Source: Catenuloplanes niger (GTDB lineage: Bacteria > Actinomycetota > Actinomycetes > Mycobacteriales > Micromonosporaceae). From it: a DNA stretch of 64,000 bases. The DNA lies in the NCBI RefSeq assembly GCF_031458255.1, contig NZ_JAVDYC010000001.1, positions 3,729,001 through 3,793,000 of the forward strand, in the 5' to 3' direction. The notes beneath the pieces are model-generated. The model did no database searches. It was not told where the DNA came from and was given only the letters and a program-made list of their open reading frames with translations. Below are positions 31,163-39,959 of the stretch, piece by piece. A program made the position numbers and the translations under genes. Positions within the stretch are counted from its first letter, which is position 1; each line of letters begins with the position of its first letter.

Positions 31163-32893
31163 GTGGTCGGGGCGGCGGCCGGGACCAGACCTGATGCGCG
31201 AGCGATGGGGTTCGGTGTGCCAGAGGAACAGCCGGGAGAACGGCCGGGAGAACGGCCGGAAGAGCGAGCGGAGCGGGCAGAACAGCCGGCGGAAGGAGCG
31301 GAACCGCCGGTAACGGAACGAACGGCGGGGCGGTCCGCCGTCACCGTGCTGGCCGGCCTGCTGGTCCTGGTGGCATTGCTGCTGCCGAACCAGCTGACCG
31401 GCCTCACCGTCGCCACGTTCCTGCGCGTCCCGGTCGAGGCGCTGGCCGGCACGGTGCTCCTGCTGCTCCTGCCCGGCCGCGCACGGATCGCCGGCGCGAT
31501 CGCCGCGGGCCTGGTCCTCGGCCTGCTGACGCTGGTCAAGCTGGCCGACATGGGCTTCTTCACGGTCTACGCCCGCCAGTTCGACCTGGTGCTGGACTGG
31601 AGCCTCGCGGACGACGGCATCACGTTCCTCACCGGCTCGATCGGCCGGGCCGGCGCGATCGCCGCGGTGGTCCTCGCGGTGGCGCTGCTGCTGGCCGTAC
31701 CGGCGCTGATGTCCCTGGTGCTGATCCGGCTGGGCCGGGTCTTCGCGCGGCACCGCACCGCGACGACCCGCGCGGTCGCGCTGCTGACCACCGCGTGGCT
31801 GGTGCTGGCGTTGGCCGGCAGCCCGGTCGCGGACCGCGGCGCGACCGCGTTCCTCACCCAGCGCGCCGGGCTGGTGAACGCCGCGCTGCACGATCAGGAG
31901 ACGTTCGCTGCCGCGGCCGCGGTGGACGCGTTCCGGGACGTGCCGCCGGACCGGTTGCTGACCGGCCTGCGCGGCAAGGACGTGCTGCTCACGTTCGTGG
32001 AGAGCTACGGCCGGAGCGCGGTCGAGGACGAGTCGATGGCCGCACCGGTCGACGCGGTGCTGGCGGACGGCGCGCGGCGGCTGACCGCGTCCGGGTTCGC
32101 GGCGCGCAGCGGCTGGCTGACGTCGTCGACGTTCGGCGGCTACAGCTGGCTCGCCCATTCCACGTTCCAGTCCGGGCTGCGTGTCGACAACCAGCAGCGG
32201 TACCGCACGATCGTGGCCAGCGACCGGCTCACGCTCTCCGAGTCGTTCCGCCGGGCCGGCTGGTCCACGGTCTGCGTCGCGCCCGCGAACACGTACGCCT
32301 GGCCGGAGGGCGACTGGTACGGCTTCGACACCGTCTACGACTCCCGCAACCTGGGGTACGCCGGGCCCAAGTTCGGCTGGACCACCATGCCGGACCAGTA
32401 CACGCTGACCGCGTTCGAGCGGCTGGAGCGCGGGCGCGCGGACCGCGGGCCGATCATGGCCGAGCTGGACCTGCTGTCCAGCCACTTCCCGTGGGACTCG
32501 ATCCCCGAGATGATCGACTGGGACGCGGTCGGGGACGGCTCGGCCTTCGCGGGCATGCCCGAGCGGGTCAGCGTGCCCGCGGAGCCGCGGGACGCCTACC
32601 GGATGTCCATCGAGTACTCGCTGACCGCGCTGTTCACCTATCTGGAGCGGCACGGCACCGACGACACCGTCGTGATCTACCTGGGCGACCACCAGCCGGC
32701 CACCACCGTCACCGGCCCGAACGCCAGCCACGACGTGCCGGTCACGATCGTCGCCAAGGATCCCGCGGTCCTCGACCGGATCGACTCGTGGGAGTGGACC
32801 GCCGGCCTGAAGCCCGCGCCGGACGCGCCGGTCTGGCCGATGGAGTCGTTCCGGGACCGTTTCCTCACCGCGTACGGCCCGAACGGATCTTGA
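31163..32893 (+). CDS. Membrane sulfatase-superfamily protein (LTA synthase-like)
   Basis: A protein of up to 576 residues: a charged N-terminus, about five TM helices (residues of about 60-230), then a large external alkaline-phosphatase/sulfatase-type domain. Features include DVLLTFVESYGRSA (metal-binding Glu region), WLTSSTFGGYSWLAHSTF (likely nucleophile Thr/Ser), LLSSHFPWDSIP and VVIYLGDHQP (metal-binding Asp-His). This layout is shared by lipoteichoic acid synthases and phosphoglycerol transferases, which add glycerol-phosphate to envelope polymers. Related actinobacterial genes lack an assigned substrate. The start is GTG 31163 or ATG 31205; neither has a strong ribosome-binding site. 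It lies 40 bp after the RlpA-like gene and may be co-transcribed. Confidence 0.85.
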   Translation: MVGAAAGTRPDARAMGFGVPEEQPGERPGERPEERAERAEQPAEGAEPPVTERTAGRSAVTVLAGLLVLVALLLPNQLTGLTVATFLRVPVEALAGTVLLLLLPGRARIAGAIAAGLVLGLLTLVKLADMGFFTVYARQFDLVLDWSLADDGITFLTGSIGRAGAIAAVVLAVALLLAVPALMSLVLIRLGRVFARHRTATTRAVALLTTAWLVLALAGSPVADRGATAFLTQRAGLVNAALHDQETFAAAAAVDAFRDVPPDRLLTGLRGKDVLLTFVESYGRSAVEDESMAAPVDAVLADGARRLTASGFAARSGWLTSSTFGGYSWLAHSTFQSGLRVDNQQRYRTIVASDRLTLSESFRRAGWSTVCVAPANTYAWPEGDWYGFDTVYDSRNLGYAGPKFGWTTMPDQYTLTAFERLERGRADRGPIMAELDLLSSHFPWDSIPEMIDWDAVGDGSAFAGMPERVSVPAEPRDAYRMSIEYSLTALFTYLERHGTDDTVVIYLGDHQPATTVTGPNASHDVPVTIVAKDPAVLDRIDSWEWTAGLKPAPDAPVWPMESFRDRFLTAYGPNGS

Positions 32894-32998
32894 TCTTGAG
32901 AAGTGGTGAGGATTTCGACACGGAACCGCAACAATGAATCGCTAGATCCAGATACATGAGATTTTAAGCTGTCCATCCAGCTCATCTGGAGGACATCA

Positions 32999-34804
32999 AT
33001 GAGAAGGCAAGTCAGCGTGGTCGCGGCCGGCACCCTGGTCGCGGCCCTGATGGCCGCTCCGGCGCACGCCGCGCCGAGCGCACTCGGGTCGGACGTGGAA
33101 CCCACGGCCGTGCTGGGCGAGGACAACCTGCCGCACCCGCTCGCGGACGAGCGCGAGGCCGAGCGCACCGAAGCGCTGGACCGGCTGATCGCCGGCACGA
33201 CGACCACGGAGAAGCGGAACGGCTCGGAGGTCATCCGGCTGGGCGGCAACCGGTTCGTCGAGTACAAGAAGCGGGAGACCAAGACCGACCCGGTCCTGAC
33301 CTTCCTGGTCGAGTTCGGTGACCAGATCTACCCGCGGGCCGGGGGTACGCCGGGGCCGCTGCACAACGCGATCCCGGAGCCGGACCGGGTGTGGGACGGC
33401 GGCGCCACCGACGACAACACCACGATCTGGGAGCCGGACTTCAGCCCGGAGCACTACGAGGAGCTGCTGTTCGCCAAGAACAAGGAGTCGATGGCGAACT
33501 TCTACGCCAAGCAGTCCGGTGGGCGCTACACGGTCGGCGGCGAGGTCTCCGACTGGGTGCAGGTGCCGTACAACGAGGCGCGCTACGGCAGCAACTCCGT
33601 CCCGCAGAGCGACGGCTACTGGAACTTCATCAAGGACAGTGCGACCGCCTGGTACGAGGCGCAGCTCGCCGCCGGGCAGACGCCGGAGCAGATCAAGGCC
33701 GGTCTGAAGACGTTCGACATCTGGGACCGGGACGACTTCGACAACGACGGCGACTTCAACGAGCCGGACGGCTACGTCGACCACTTCCAGGCGGTGCACG
33801 CCGGTGCGGGCGAGGAGGCCGGCGGCGGCGCCGAGGGCACGGACGCGATCTGGGCGCACCGCTGGTTCGCGTTCTCCAACCTGCGCGGCACCGCGGGCCC
33901 GGCCGGCAACCTGGCCGGCGGCGTGCAGATCGGCGACACCGGCATCTGGATCGGCGACTACACCACCGAGCCGGAGAACGGCGGGCTGGGCGTCTTCGTC
34001 CACGAGTACGGCCACGACCTGGGCCTGCCCGACCTCTACGACACGGCCGGCGGCGAGAACGGCACCGGCTTCTGGTCCGTGATGTCCTCGGGTTCGTGGC
34101 TGGGCCGGGGCAACCCGACGATCGGCTCGACGCCCGGCTACATGGGCGCCTGGGAGAAGATCTGGCTCGGCTGGTCGGACTTCGTGACGATCAACCCGGG
34201 GCGGTCGAAGTACGTGACGCTGGGCAGCGCGGCCTACGGTGACGGCATCCTGCCGGAGGCGGTGGTGATCCCCCTCGGCGACGGCTCCTACTACGCGGCC
34301 GAGTACCGGACCTACACCGGATACGACGAGACGCTGAAGCTCGGCCCGTACAACTGGGGCTGGGCCAACTCCAAGCCGGACTGGGCCGAGCGCTTCCCCT
34401 ACCAGGACGGCCTGCTGGTCTGGTACGTCAACCCGGCCGTGGCCAACAACAACACCAGCGTCCACCCGGGCACCGGCCTGACGCTCCCGGTCGACGCGCG
34501 CCCCGCTCCGGTCACGTTCGCGGACGGCGTGCTGCTCGGCAACCGGCGCCAGCCGTTCGACGCCACGTTCGGCCTGCAGGCGACGGACCCGGTGACGTTC
34601 CACCGCAACGGCGCGCCGGTCTCGGTGCCGCGGCAGCCGGCGATCCCGGTCTTCGACGACTCCGACCCGCTGCGCTACTGGAGTGCGGCGAACCCGCAGA
34701 GCTCGGTCAAGGTGGCCGGCGCGGGCGTCAAGATCGAGGTCAAGACGCAGATCGGCGGTCTGATCCCGCTGATGACGCTGAAGGTGACGCCACCCACCTC
34801 GTGA
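32999..34804 (+). CDS. Secreted M6 metalloprotease (immune inhibitor A-like)
   Basis: A 601-residue zinc protease for export. The signal peptide is MRRQVSVVAAGTLVAALMAA, cut after AHA near residue 25. A pro-region to about residue 95 precedes the catalytic domain. The zinc site is FVHEYGHDLGLPDLYD (HExxHxxGxxD), followed by the Met-turn-like WSVMSSGSW. Acidic loops (RDDFDNDGDFNEPDG) look like calcium sites. M6 enzymes such as InhA degrade host or environmental proteins. The ATG at 32999 is preceded by CTGGAGGACATCA, a good ribosome-binding site. A clear terminator follows. It is transcribed alone. Confidence 0.95.
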   Translation: MRRQVSVVAAGTLVAALMAAPAHAAPSALGSDVEPTAVLGEDNLPHPLADEREAERTEALDRLIAGTTTTEKRNGSEVIRLGGNRFVEYKKRETKTDPVLTFLVEFGDQIYPRAGGTPGPLHNAIPEPDRVWDGGATDDNTTIWEPDFSPEHYEELLFAKNKESMANFYAKQSGGRYTVGGEVSDWVQVPYNEARYGSNSVPQSDGYWNFIKDSATAWYEAQLAAGQTPEQIKAGLKTFDIWDRDDFDNDGDFNEPDGYVDHFQAVHAGAGEEAGGGAEGTDAIWAHRWFAFSNLRGTAGPAGNLAGGVQIGDTGIWIGDYTTEPENGGLGVFVHEYGHDLGLPDLYDTAGGENGTGFWSVMSSGSWLGRGNPTIGSTPGYMGAWEKIWLGWSDFVTINPGRSKYVTLGSAAYGDGILPEAVVIPLGDGSYYAAEYRTYTGYDETLKLGPYNWGWANSKPDWAERFPYQDGLLVWYVNPAVANNNTSVHPGTGLTLPVDARPAPVTFADGVLLGNRRQPFDATFGLQATDPVTFHRNGAPVSVPRQPAIPVFDDSDPLRYWSAANPQSSVKVAGAGVKIEVKTQIGGLIPLMTLKVTPPTS

Positions 34805-34815
34805 CGCCATGACGA

Positions 34816-34845
34816 ACGGGCCCGGCGCTCCCCCGCCGGGCCCGT
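34816..34845. terminator. Bidirectional terminator hairpin after the M6 protease
   Basis: A perfect 12-bp stem (ACGGGCCCGGCG with CGCCGGGCCCGT) and a six-base loop, 12 bases after the protease stop codon and 22 bp from the stop of the convergent SDR gene. Confidence 0.85.
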
Positions 34846-34866
34846 CCGTGTCACCGGGTGTCGACG

Positions 34867-35646
34867 TCAGCGACCGAGCAGGGCGCCGCCGTTGACCTGC
34901 ACGATCTGCGCGGTCACGTGGCCCGCACCGGGCGAGGCCAGCCAGTGCACGGTCTCCGCGACGTCGATCACCGTGCCGGCGCGGCCGTTGTGCGCCTGCG
35001 CGAGCAGCCGCTCGCGCCGCTCCTCCGTCATCGTGTCACCGAAGAACTCCGTCTCCTCGACGTATCCGGGCGCGACCACGTTCACCGTGATGCCGCGCGC
35101 ACCGAGGGCGGCGGACAGGTCGAACGCGTACGGGTGCAACGCCGCCTTGGCCGCGCCGTACGATCCGTTGCCCGAGCCCCGGTACGCCGCGATCGAGCTG
35201 ACCAGCACGACGCGGCCGTTGTCCGTGAGCACGTCCGCCAGCGCCTCGACCAGCAGGACCGCGGTGAGCACGTTGGACTCGAAGTTGCCCTGCCAGTGCT
35301 CGCGCACGGTGAGCAGCCGGTCCAGCTCGGGCCGGTCCGCGCCGGTCTCGCTCGGCGGGCCCTGCCGGGTGACGTTCCCACCCGCGTTCGCGACCACCAC
35401 GTCGACCCGGCCGTGCCGTTCGACCACCTCGTCGCGTACCCGCAGCGCCTGGTCCGCGTCCGTGAGGTCGGCCGCGACCGCGTGCACCGAGCCCGCGCCC
35501 TGCGCCTCGATCCCCTCCGCGGCGCGGGCCAGCACGTCCGCCCGCCGGCCGACGATCACCACGTCGGCACCGTCCCGCGCGAACCGGGCGGCCGTCGCCT
35601 GCCCCACGCCGGTCCCGCCACCGCTGACCACCACGACCCGTGCCAT
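34867..35646 (-). CDS. SDR-family NAD(P)-dependent oxidoreductase
   Basis: A 259-residue classical short-chain dehydrogenase. It has the cofactor loop [15 protein letters not shown], the NAGG motif (VVANAGGN), the catalytic Ser in VLVSSIAAY, and the Tyr/Lys pair in [10 protein letters not shown]. The end, [12 protein letters not shown], is also typical. The residue after the second strand (GRRADVL) points to NADP(H) preference. Substrate unknown; many such genes reduce 3-keto acids or sugars. The ATG at 35646 is divergent from the bL36 gene, with 67 bp between them. It ends at the shared terminator 34816-34845. Confidence 0.93.
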   Translation of the reverse strand: MARVVVVSGGGTGVGQATAARFARDGADVVIVGRRADVLARAAEGIEAQGAGSVHAVAADLTDADQALRVRDEVVERHGRVDVVVANAGGNVTRQGPPSETGADRPELDRLLTVREHWQGNFESNVLTAVLLVEALADVLTDNGRVVLVSSIAAYRGSGNGSYGAAKAALHPYAFDLSAALGARGITVNVVAPGYVEETEFFGDTMTEERRERLLAQAHNGRAGTVIDVAETVHWLASPGAGHVTAQIVQVNGGALLGR

Positions 35647-35673
35647 TGCGCCTCCCGAGGAATACCGATCAGC

Positions 35674-35688
35674 CGAAAACCGTTGTCA
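35674..35688. promoter_or_regulatory. Candidate Zur box ahead of the zinc-free bL36 gene
   Basis: The 15 bases CGAAAACCGTTGTCA match the actinobacterial Zur consensus (about TGAAAATGATTTTCA) at ten of 15 positions, including the outer GAAAA and TCA. They end 26 bp before the bL36 start codon. A looser inverted repeat, CCGAA ... TTCGG, spans 35673-35695. Confidence 0.5.
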
Positions 35689-35713
35689 GGTTCGGAAAGA
35701 AAGGGGTACGACC

Positions 35714-35836
35714 ATGAAGGTTCGCAGCTCACTCCGGTCCCTGGTCCGCAAGCCCGGCTCGCAGGTGGTCCGCCGCCGTGGCCGCGTCACGGTCGTCAAC
35801 CGCGCCAACCCGCGCTGGAACGGCCGCCAGGGCTGA
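35714..35836 (+). CDS. rpmJ2: 50S ribosomal protein bL36, zinc-free paralog
   Basis: A 40-residue protein, [20 protein letters not shown], continuing [20 protein letters not shown]. It is full length for bL36 type B (YkgO). The Cys and His residues that hold zinc in ordinary bL36 are absent, so it is the zinc-independent form. Such paralogs replace the zinc form when zinc is scarce and are usually repressed by Zur; a candidate Zur box lies just upstream. Here it stands alone, not with the other zinc-free ribosomal protein genes. The ATG at 35714 has a weak GGGG nearby. Confidence 0.93.
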   Translation: MKVRSSLRSLVRKPGSQVVRRRGRVTVVNRANPRWNGRQG

Positions 35837-35922
35837 TCCCCGTTTCCGGCACCGCTCAATCCCACCGGCCGAGGCGCCCCCGGTTCTCCACGGGGACGCC
35901 TCGGCCGTTCCCGCCGGTGCCG

Positions 35923-38844
35923 CTAGACCCGGGCCTCGCCGTACGGGATCAGCGTCACCGGCCCGGTCAGCCCGTAGGCCTGGCGCGCCGCCACGCCGTA
36001 GACCGCCGGGTCGGCCACCCGCAGCCGGTTGTTCAGCGTGGTCGTCACCTCCACCTCGATCGTGTTGCGGCCCCGGCGCAGGCAGCGCCCCACGTCCACC
36101 ACCGGGTGCAGCGGGCTGACCGCGACCGCGCGGCCGTTCACGGTCACCCGCGCGGTGTCGAAGACCTCGCCCAGGCTCAGGTACGCCCCGGCGCACGCCG
36201 GCACGTCGACCGTGGCCGTGTAGCGCCCGACCCCGGACACGTCCGCCAGCTCCGGGATCTCCGTCCACGGCCGCAGTCCGTCCAGCTCCAGCGCGTGCGT
36301 CACGGTCAGCGTCTCGGTCGCGCTCGACCCGGGCTGCCAGTCCGCGACCCGCAGCGACCACCGGGTGAGCGGGATCGGCGCCGGCACGTCCGCGATCCGC
36401 CGGGACACGGTCCGCCCACCGTCCAGCGTCGCGGTGTACGAACCCGCGGCGCCGGCCCGCAGCACCAGCTCCCGGTCCCGCACCAGCACCCGGTCCGCGG
36501 TCGTCGCGGTCACGTGCCGGTGCCCCGGGCCGGCGCCGGCGTCCAGCACCACGATCGACGACTCACCCGGCTGCAGCGCGACCCGGATCGTCACCCGGTC
36601 GCCGTCCGCGGTGTAGACCGCGATCGGCTCCCGCTCGCCGGTCCACGGATCGATCCGGTACGGCACCGCCCGCCGGTTCGCCCGGTGCAGCGTCACCTCG
36701 TGGTCGATCGCGGCCACCGGCGGCTTGACCGTCTCCGCGTGCTTGCCGTTGACCAGGTAGTAGTAGTCCGTGCCGCGATCCACCCGGTGCCCGTGCAGCA
36801 GCGTCGAGGTCCGCGCGTAGGAGACGGCCGGCCGCAGGCCCAGGCTCGCCAGCGCGGCGCCCACCTCGGTCCGCACCGCCACGGTCCGCACCCGCGGCAG
36901 CGCGGTCAGCTCGGCCAGCAGCGCGCGCAGCGTCGCGTCCTCGTCGCCGGCCGCCCGGCCCGGCACGGTCGCGGCGGACCAGTCGCCGAGCAGCACCACC
37001 GGCAGCCCGTTCCGGGCCAGCGTCAGGATGCGGCGGGCGGACGGCAGGTCCAGCGTGGCGACGCCGCCCGCGAAGACGTCCGTCTCCACCAGCAGCACCC
37101 GGTAGGCCGGGCCGTCCGGGGCGAGCCGCCCGTCGCGGACCGTCGCGCTCGGCAGCGCCAGCAGCGGCGCGCTGATCATCTGGTGCGTCCAGCCGGACGG
37201 CACGCCGTCCGAGGTGAACCAGGACGCGCCGATGCCGGTCTTGGTGTAGCCCTTCTGCCGGAACACGGCCGCGTCGATCCGGTTCACGCCGATCCGCCCG
37301 GCCAGGTGCACGCGGCCCAGGTAGGCGGCGACGTCCGGCGCGTGCCGCCAGCTCGGCTGCCGCGGGCCCCACGACTCCGCGTACCCGATGCCACCGGAGT
37401 ACGGCGTGAACGCGGCGAACCCGGGCCAGCCCGCGCCGGGCGCGGTCGCGTAGGAGAAGCCGTGGAACACGGTCTGGTTCAGCCCGGCCGCGTACGCCCC
37501 GCCCATCGTCCGCAGCAGCCGCTTCCACGTGGTGTTGTAGGCGCCGCCCTGGTACGCGCCCGCCTCGCAGGAGAGCAGCTCGCGCCCGCCCATGTCGCGC
37601 CCGCCGGCCAGGCAGCGGTAGTCGTCCAGGTTCTTGAACCCGAGCGACTCGCCCTCCGGCACGTCGATCACGGCGGCGACCGAGATCGCGTCCGTCTCCA
37701 GCCCGTACGGCTGGGCCCGGAACGTCAGCCCGAGCGAGTGCGCCCAGCGGGTCAGCGGCACGAAGTGATGCGCGGTGAACAGGTCGGAGAGCGTCTGCCA
37801 GTAGTCGGCGCGCACCCGCCGGCTCAGTGCCGCGTCGAACGCGTAGACCGTCGACTCCTTCACCCGCACCACCGCGGCGAGGTACGGGCGCAGGTCGTAC
37901 CCGCGGCGGTTCCGGAACTCGGTCAGCACCGCGGGCGTCCAGTTGAGCGCGGCCGTCTCCAGCTCGATCGAGTCCTCGAAGAGCGAGCCGCCGGCGCGGC
38001 GCAGCAGCGCCCGGACGCGCGGGGTGAGCAGCCGCGCCTCCCAGAAGTCGATCACGGCCTGGGTGCCGGCCGCGCTGAAGTGGTCCACCACGAACGAGTC
38101 CGGGCTGGTGTGCGGACCGGACTCCGGCTCCTGGCCGGAACCGCGCTGCCAGTACGCGAACAGCCGGTACTCGCCGTCGGGCGGGGCGGTCCAGGTCAGC
38201 CGGCCGTCCGTGACGCCGCTGGTCAGGTCGGCGACGGAGTCCGCGGCCAGCCCGGTCTCCTTGCGCGTGGTGTTCGCCGGGTCGACCCGCACGGCATGCA
38301 CCGCGATCAGCGTCTGCCGGGTGACGCCCGCGGCCGGCGCGGCGACCGGGGCCGGGACCGGGCCGTCGAACACCGCGCCGGCCGCCACCGTGGCCACGCC
38401 GTGCGCCAGCTCGTGCACCGCGGCCGGGTGGTCCGGCGTGATCGTCGGGACCGCGGCCGGCCAGGACGGGCCGATCGTCAGGTCGATGGTGATGCCGCGC
38501 CTCGCGGCCTGGTCGAGCGCGGCCTCGACGCCGCGGGTCCAGGCCGCGGTGCCCCAGCCGTGGCCGGCCGGGTCCAGCGCGGCCTTGTCGCGCACGCTGT
38601 GGTGCACGGCCGCGATCTCCGCGCCACCGAACCCGGCCGCCGCGATCTGGTCCACCTCGCGGCGGACCTCCGCCGGGTCGATCAGTCCGTCCGGCCACCA
38701 CCAGCGGAAGTACGGCCGCAGGGCGGTGCCGGGATTGCGGAAGTCCGTCGTCGCCGGGCCGGCCGCGGCCGGAACCGCACCCCAGCCGGCCGCCAGCGTG
38801 CCCGCTCCCAGAGCCAGCACGGTACGGCGTCTCAGTCCACTCAT
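35923..38844 (-). CDS. Secreted GH106-like alpha-L-rhamnosidase
   Basis: A 973-residue exported enzyme. The N-terminus MSGLRRRTVLALGAGTLAAG looks like a Tat signal with cut near PAAAG. The N-terminal part follows the GH106 barrel (RPYFRWWWPDGLIDPAEV, EVDQIAAAGFGGAEIAA), and the middle has the long segment around SLFEDSIELE, NWTPAVLTEFRNRRGYDL and LLSCEAGAYQGG. The C-terminal 150 residues are a beta-sandwich of galactose-binding type (RYTATVDVPACAGAYLSLG). GH106 enzymes remove terminal rhamnose from plant or bacterial glycans. I chose the ATG at 38844 because the upstream 16-codon extension would read through a LacI-type operator. It is transcribed alone. Confidence 0.85.
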   Translation of the reverse strand: MSGLRRRTVLALGAGTLAAGWGAVPAAAGPATTDFRNPGTALRPYFRWWWPDGLIDPAEVRREVDQIAAAGFGGAEIAAVHHSVRDKAALDPAGHGWGTAAWTRGVEAALDQAARRGITIDLTIGPSWPAAVPTITPDHPAAVHELAHGVATVAAGAVFDGPVPAPVAAPAAGVTRQTLIAVHAVRVDPANTTRKETGLAADSVADLTSGVTDGRLTWTAPPDGEYRLFAYWQRGSGQEPESGPHTSPDSFVVDHFSAAGTQAVIDFWEARLLTPRVRALLRRAGGSLFEDSIELETAALNWTPAVLTEFRNRRGYDLRPYLAAVVRVKESTVYAFDAALSRRVRADYWQTLSDLFTAHHFVPLTRWAHSLGLTFRAQPYGLETDAISVAAVIDVPEGESLGFKNLDDYRCLAGGRDMGGRELLSCEAGAYQGGAYNTTWKRLLRTMGGAYAAGLNQTVFHGFSYATAPGAGWPGFAAFTPYSGGIGYAESWGPRQPSWRHAPDVAAYLGRVHLAGRIGVNRIDAAVFRQKGYTKTGIGASWFTSDGVPSGWTHQMISAPLLALPSATVRDGRLAPDGPAYRVLLVETDVFAGGVATLDLPSARRILTLARNGLPVVLLGDWSAATVPGRAAGDEDATLRALLAELTALPRVRTVAVRTEVGAALASLGLRPAVSYARTSTLLHGHRVDRGTDYYYLVNGKHAETVKPPVAAIDHEVTLHRANRRAVPYRIDPWTGEREPIAVYTADGDRVTIRVALQPGESSIVVLDAGAGPGHRHVTATTADRVLVRDRELVLRAGAAGSYTATLDGGRTVSRRIADVPAPIPLTRWSLRVADWQPGSSATETLTVTHALELDGLRPWTEIPELADVSGVGRYTATVDVPACAGAYLSLGEVFDTARVTVNGRAVAVSPLHPVVDVGRCLRRGRNTIEVEVTTTLNNRLRVADPAVYGVAARQAYGLTGPVTLIPYGEARV

Positions 38845-38879
38845 GTCCGACCTTTCCCCGGGGTGCCCACCGGGTTCCG

Positions 38880-38891
38880 TGAAACGTTTCA
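38880..38891. promoter_or_regulatory. LacI-type operator ahead of the rhamnosidase gene
   Basis: The perfect palindrome TGAAACGTTTCA, 36 bp before the rhamnosidase start codon, is a typical site for LacI-family sugar repressors. No LacI-family regulator gene is found in the window, so the regulator would be elsewhere. Confidence 0.7.
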
Positions 38892-38984
38892 TAATTGTCG
38901 GTCGACATCGACGATAGGAACGGACCGGGCTGTGGTCAATACCTCTGGAAACTCGCGCGACACGGCGGCCGGGTGCGTGATCGC

Positions 38985-39668
38985 ATGGTGGGCATGCTGG
39001 TCTTTGACGCGGACGACACGCTCTGGGAGAACAACGTCCTGTTCATCCGCGTGGTCGACGACTTCCTCGCCTGGCTCGCCCACCCGACGCTGGACCACAC
39101 CGCGATCCGCGCCGTGCTCAACGACGTCGAGCGCGCCAACGCCGCCACCTACGGCTACGGCAGCCGCGTCTTCCTGCGCAACCTGCACGAGGTCTTCGAG
39201 AAGCTGAGCGAGCGCCCGGCCACCGAGGCGGAGCGCCGCGAGATCGAGGAACTGGCCGCCGCGCTCGTCTTCGACCGGGTCGAACTGATGCCGGAGGTGG
39301 CGGACACGCTCGCCGACCTCGGCACCCGGCACGAGCTGGCACTGCTCACCAAGGGCGACGACGCCGAGCAGCGCCGCAAGCTGGCCGCGTCCGGGCTGGC
39401 CGAGCACTTCGCCAGCGTGCACGTGGTGCGCGAGAAGGACCTCCCGACGTACCTGGCGCTGACCGAGTCGATGTCACTCGACCCGGCCACCACCTGGATG
39501 ATCGGCAACTCCCCGAAGTCGGACATCATCCCGGCGCGCCGGGCCGGCTGGAACGCGGTCTTCATCCCACACCCGCACACCTGGGAGCTCGAGCACGCCG
39601 CCCTCGACCCGGCCGACACCGGCGTGCTCGAACTGCCGTCCTTCACGGCGCTGCGCAAGCACTTCTGA
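38985..39668 (+). CDS. HAD-family hydrolase
   Basis: A 227-residue (or 224) soluble phosphatase-like enzyme. Motif I is VFDADDTLWENN with the nucleophile Asp, motif II is ALLTKGDD, the motif III Lys lies near EQRRKLAASGLAEHF, and motif IV is WMIGNSPKSDIIPARRAG. The cap is helical (C1 type), as in YjjG-like nucleotidases and phosphoglycolate phosphatases. Substrate unknown. Starts at ATG 38985 or 38994 are both possible, without a clear ribosome-binding site. It is divergent from the rhamnosidase gene, and its promoter region may overlap the LacI-type operator. Confidence 0.9.
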   Translation: MVGMLVFDADDTLWENNVLFIRVVDDFLAWLAHPTLDHTAIRAVLNDVERANAATYGYGSRVFLRNLHEVFEKLSERPATEAERREIEELAAALVFDRVELMPEVADTLADLGTRHELALLTKGDDAEQRRKLAASGLAEHFASVHVVREKDLPTYLALTESMSLDPATTWMIGNSPKSDIIPARRAGWNAVFIPHPHTWELEHAALDPADTGVLELPSFTALRKHF

Positions 39669-39762
39669 TCGCCCTCAGCGGGCGCGCACCCACGGCCGTC
39701 GCGCCGACGGGCTCGGCGTGCGCGGCGCGGCCGCGTGGTGTTCAGGTGACCACCCACCGTCC

Positions 39763-39840
39763 GGCAGGGAGGAGCCCCTGGGCGACGACCGGTGCCCGCG
39801 GGAGCACTGGGATCCCAGCCACGCCGGAAGCGGGAAACAG
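39763..39840. repeat. Dispersed intergenic repeat, copy 2
   Basis: It contains GGCAGGGAGG (39763), the 22-base identical block beginning CGACCGGTGCCCGCGG (39786-39807), GGGA, AGCC and GGAAGCGGG, in the same order as copy 1 at 13072-13135. The block-to-block distance differs by one base. Confidence 0.65.
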
Positions 39841-39923
39841 CTTCTGTGGTTCCGCTTCTCGCGCCGGAAGCACCGGCCGGGAAGCGGCGCCCCGGCGGCA
39901 TCGCCCCGGAAGCGGGTGAGACG

Positions 39924-39955
39924 AAGGAGCCCGCGGCGACGGCCGCGGGCTCCTT
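39924..39955 (-). terminator. Terminator of the coiled-coil wall protein gene
   Basis: A perfect 14-bp stem (AAGGAGCCCGCGGC with GCCGCGGGCTCCTT) and a four-base loop, four bases after the stop codon at 39960. Confidence 0.85.
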
Positions 39956-39959
39956 GACG

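Larger units (their letters stand above)
39669..39959. other. Non-coding gap with dispersed repeat and structured bases
   Basis: No gene is supported. It holds the second copy of the dispersed repeat (39763-39840), the palindrome CTGGGATCCCAG (39807-39818), a nested hairpin at 39827-39858 and the terminator at 39924-39955. GGAAGCGG recurs several times between 39820 and 39910. Confidence 0.6.

Noticed and set aside
34858-39207. Very long open frame on the plus strand opposite the SDR and rhamnosidase genes
   Set aside because: It lacks any protein-like motif, is extreme in Arg/His/Gly/Pro, and lies antisense to genes with clear domains; it is a by-product of high GC.
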